Shown one piece after another: positions 62,652 to 64,000 of a stretch of 64,000 nt of DNA. Origin of the DNA: Parabacteroides distasonis (GTDB lineage: Bacteria; Bacteroidota; Bacteroidia; Bacteroidales; Tannerellaceae); assembly GCA_021531775.1 (NCBI GenBank), contig JAFBIU010000005.1, forward strand, positions 62,001-126,000, read 5' to 3'. The notes below the pieces were generated by a model that was not told where the DNA came from, made no database searches, and saw only the letters and a program-made list of their open reading frames with translations. The position numbers and the translations under genes are program-made. How positions within the stretch are numbered: the stretch's first letter is position 1; every line of letters begins with the position of its first letter.

Positions 62652-64000
62652 ATGAAACAGGGATATACAATTCTTGTCTGCCTTGTCATGTGCTTTTTTG
62701 GAGCGATGGATCTGACAGCAGACACGTTACAAGGGCGGGTTGTGGATGCAGATACATCCGAACCGTTACAAGGAGCAAAAATAGTGTTTGAAGAGGAAGC
62801 TATCGGTCAAGGTGGTACAAACATCCATGTTGTCTATGCAGACAGTTTGGGTAGATTTCAATATACGTGCCGAATGGAAATGTCTAAACTGACCATCACT
62901 GCGAGTCACTTCGGCTATCACAGCCAATCCATGCAACGGAGTGGGAACAACGATCGCGACACCATCGCTATCGCCGATTTCCGTCTGAAAATGGACGAGC
63001 ATCTGCTGGGAGAGGTGACAGTGGAAGGCCGTGTCCGGCGTTTCTACATGCGGGGAGACACGATCGTGTTCAATCCCAGTGCTTTTCGTACGCAAGACGG
63101 GGCACAACTGTTGGAACTGATCGAACAACTGCCTGGTGTGAGTATCGAAGATGGGAAACTGCTATGGAACGGTGAACCGTTGAAACTGATGATGAACGGA
63201 CAGGAGGTGTTCAGCGAGGCGATGTTGGCCAATCTGCTTCCCGTGGAGACCGTGAAGGACATCAAGGCGTACGACAAGCAGAGTGAACTGGCTGAACGTA
63301 CAGGTGTTGCTGACGGTCAGGAAGAACATGTGCTCGACGTAACCATCAAGCCCGGTTTCATGGATAAGATGTACGGCGACACGGAATTGAAGGGATTGAC
63401 GAGCAAGCATTATGCTGCCCATCTGAGGGCCATGCGGATGAGCGATACGGATCCGTTGATGCTCTTTGCCCGTGCGGCCGATGATCCGAAGGTGATCAGT
63501 ATAGCCACCCTCCAACGAAATGGTTCGTGGCAAGGCGATACGCCGGTTCGTCAGCAAACAGGAGCCTTGGGCTATGGCCACTTCTGGAAACCCGCATACA
63601 AGGTACATAGAATAAGTAACTGGAACATCACTGGTGGAGTCAATCATACGGACAGCTCGCACGACAGTTGGGAAAACAGACAGTCATTTATCCCTGGCCA
63701 TGCAGCTACGGAAACTGACCAGACAGCCAGAGACGATCAGCATGCACTGAAAATTCCAGTGGATTTCAGTTCGTTTGTCAATCTCAGTCCGAACTACATG
63801 TTGGCTGTGACGGTCAACATGACCTATCAGGATGAACGAAAGAGGGAGGAGAACAAGGGTCAAACCTACAACCTTGAGACACCGGAACTTTTGACGAACG
63901 CTTCAGACTATTCTGCGTTACACCACAAGGAGGGCCTGTCTTCCAATTTCAAGACGGAACTGTTTAGGCTTGTAGGTAAGTCTGATTATACAGCATCCGT
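62652..64000 (+). CDS. TonB-receptor-like outer-membrane protein, 3' end outside the window
   Basis: About 449 residues before the edge. Signal peptide MKQGYTILVCLVMCFFGAMD; then a carboxypeptidase-regulatory-like domain (LQGRVVDADTSEPLQGAKIV), a plug-like region (AQLLELIEQLPGVSIEDGKL, LKLMMNGQEVF) and the beginning of a beta-barrel. It ends the sigma/anti-sigma operon and is likely the surface component. Its ligand is unknown. It opens toward an outer-membrane protein of the TonB-dependent or OMP_b-brl_3 type. Confidence 0.82.
   Translation, partial: MKQGYTILVCLVMCFFGAMDLTADTLQGRVVDADTSEPLQGAKIVFEEEAIGQGGTNIHVVYADSLGRFQYTCRMEMSKLTITASHFGYHSQSMQRSGNNDRDTIAIADFRLKMDEHLLGEVTVEGRVRRFYMRGDTIVFNPSAFRTQDGAQLLELIEQLPGVSIEDGKLLWNGEPLKLMMNGQEVFSEAMLANLLPVETVKDIKAYDKQSELAERTGVADGQEEHVLDVTIKPGFMDKMYGDTELKGLTSKHYAAHLRAMRMSDTDPLMLFARAADDPKVISIATLQRNGSWQGDTPVRQQTGALGYGHFWKPAYKVHRISNWNITGGVNHTDSSHDSWENRQSFIPGHAATETDQTARDDQHALKIPVDFSSFVNLSPNYMLAVTVNMTYQDERKREENKGQTYNLETPELLTNASDYSALHHKEGLSSNFKTELFRLVGKSDYTAS

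Overview
The window is a piece of a Bacteroidales chromosome, most like Parabacteroides or a related Tannerellaceae/Bacteroidaceae gut bacterium. The evidence is the dominant promoter form TTTG-N19/21-TAnnTTTG, the general lack of Shine-Dalgarno sequences, and many Bacteroidetes-restricted families (DUF4835, DUF6913, DUF3667, PCMD, BT4734-type DUF3987, DUF4248). I cannot fix the genus from sequence alone.

Positions 1-44,200 are mostly core genome. An anaerobic sulfatase-maturating enzyme (minus strand, cut by the left edge) diverges from a sulfur operon: cysQ, an SLC13-type sulfate permease, cysC, cysD, cysN, a PAPS-dependent sulfotransferase and a secreted PCMD protein. The layout resembles the gut Bacteroides loci that make sterol sulfates. 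Next come ligA, a DUF6913 gene, dapA, an NtrC-type regulator, dnaN, a DnaQ-like exonuclease, coaBC, a DUF4835 gene, recN, rlmB, ridA and sbcDC. An AraC regulator follows, then an ECF sigma factor with an anti-sigma/beta-barrel fusion and a lipoprotein. On the minus strand lie a large secreted protein, a DUF3667 protein and the group glnS - TPR - DUF368 - DUF2490. A DUF1080 lipoprotein, a short MenE-like enzyme and two DUF3857 proteins (the second with a degraded transglutaminase site) close this part.

A tRNA-Ser(TGA) at 44,369 marks the start of accessory DNA. It holds a DUF3791-DUF3990-DUF3791 module resembling an ADP-ribosyltransferase toxin-antitoxin set, a second copy lacking the DUF3990 gene, an unidentified 192-aa gene, and a Bacteroidales accessory set: a BT4734/DUF3987 primase-like protein, DUF4248, and an HU protein fused to an InlB-type repeat. 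Several unusual palindromes and repeats accompany these genes.

The most notable element is at 51,300-61,000: a three-gene system of a SNF2/RapA-type helicase, a beta-class type III-like adenine methyltransferase and a Res-type helicase-nuclease. It is bounded by two almost identical copies of one terminator, so it looks like an inserted cassette. Its operon is preceded by a leader of about 390 nt that folds on paper into long nested helices with a competing terminator just before the first gene, which suggests attenuation control of a restriction system. The catalytic and target-recognition centre of the methyltransferase gene is a sharply AT-rich block inside a GC-richer gene, a sign of cassette exchange. 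The window ends in a second ECF sigma operon with a TonB-receptor-like outer-membrane protein cut by the right edge.
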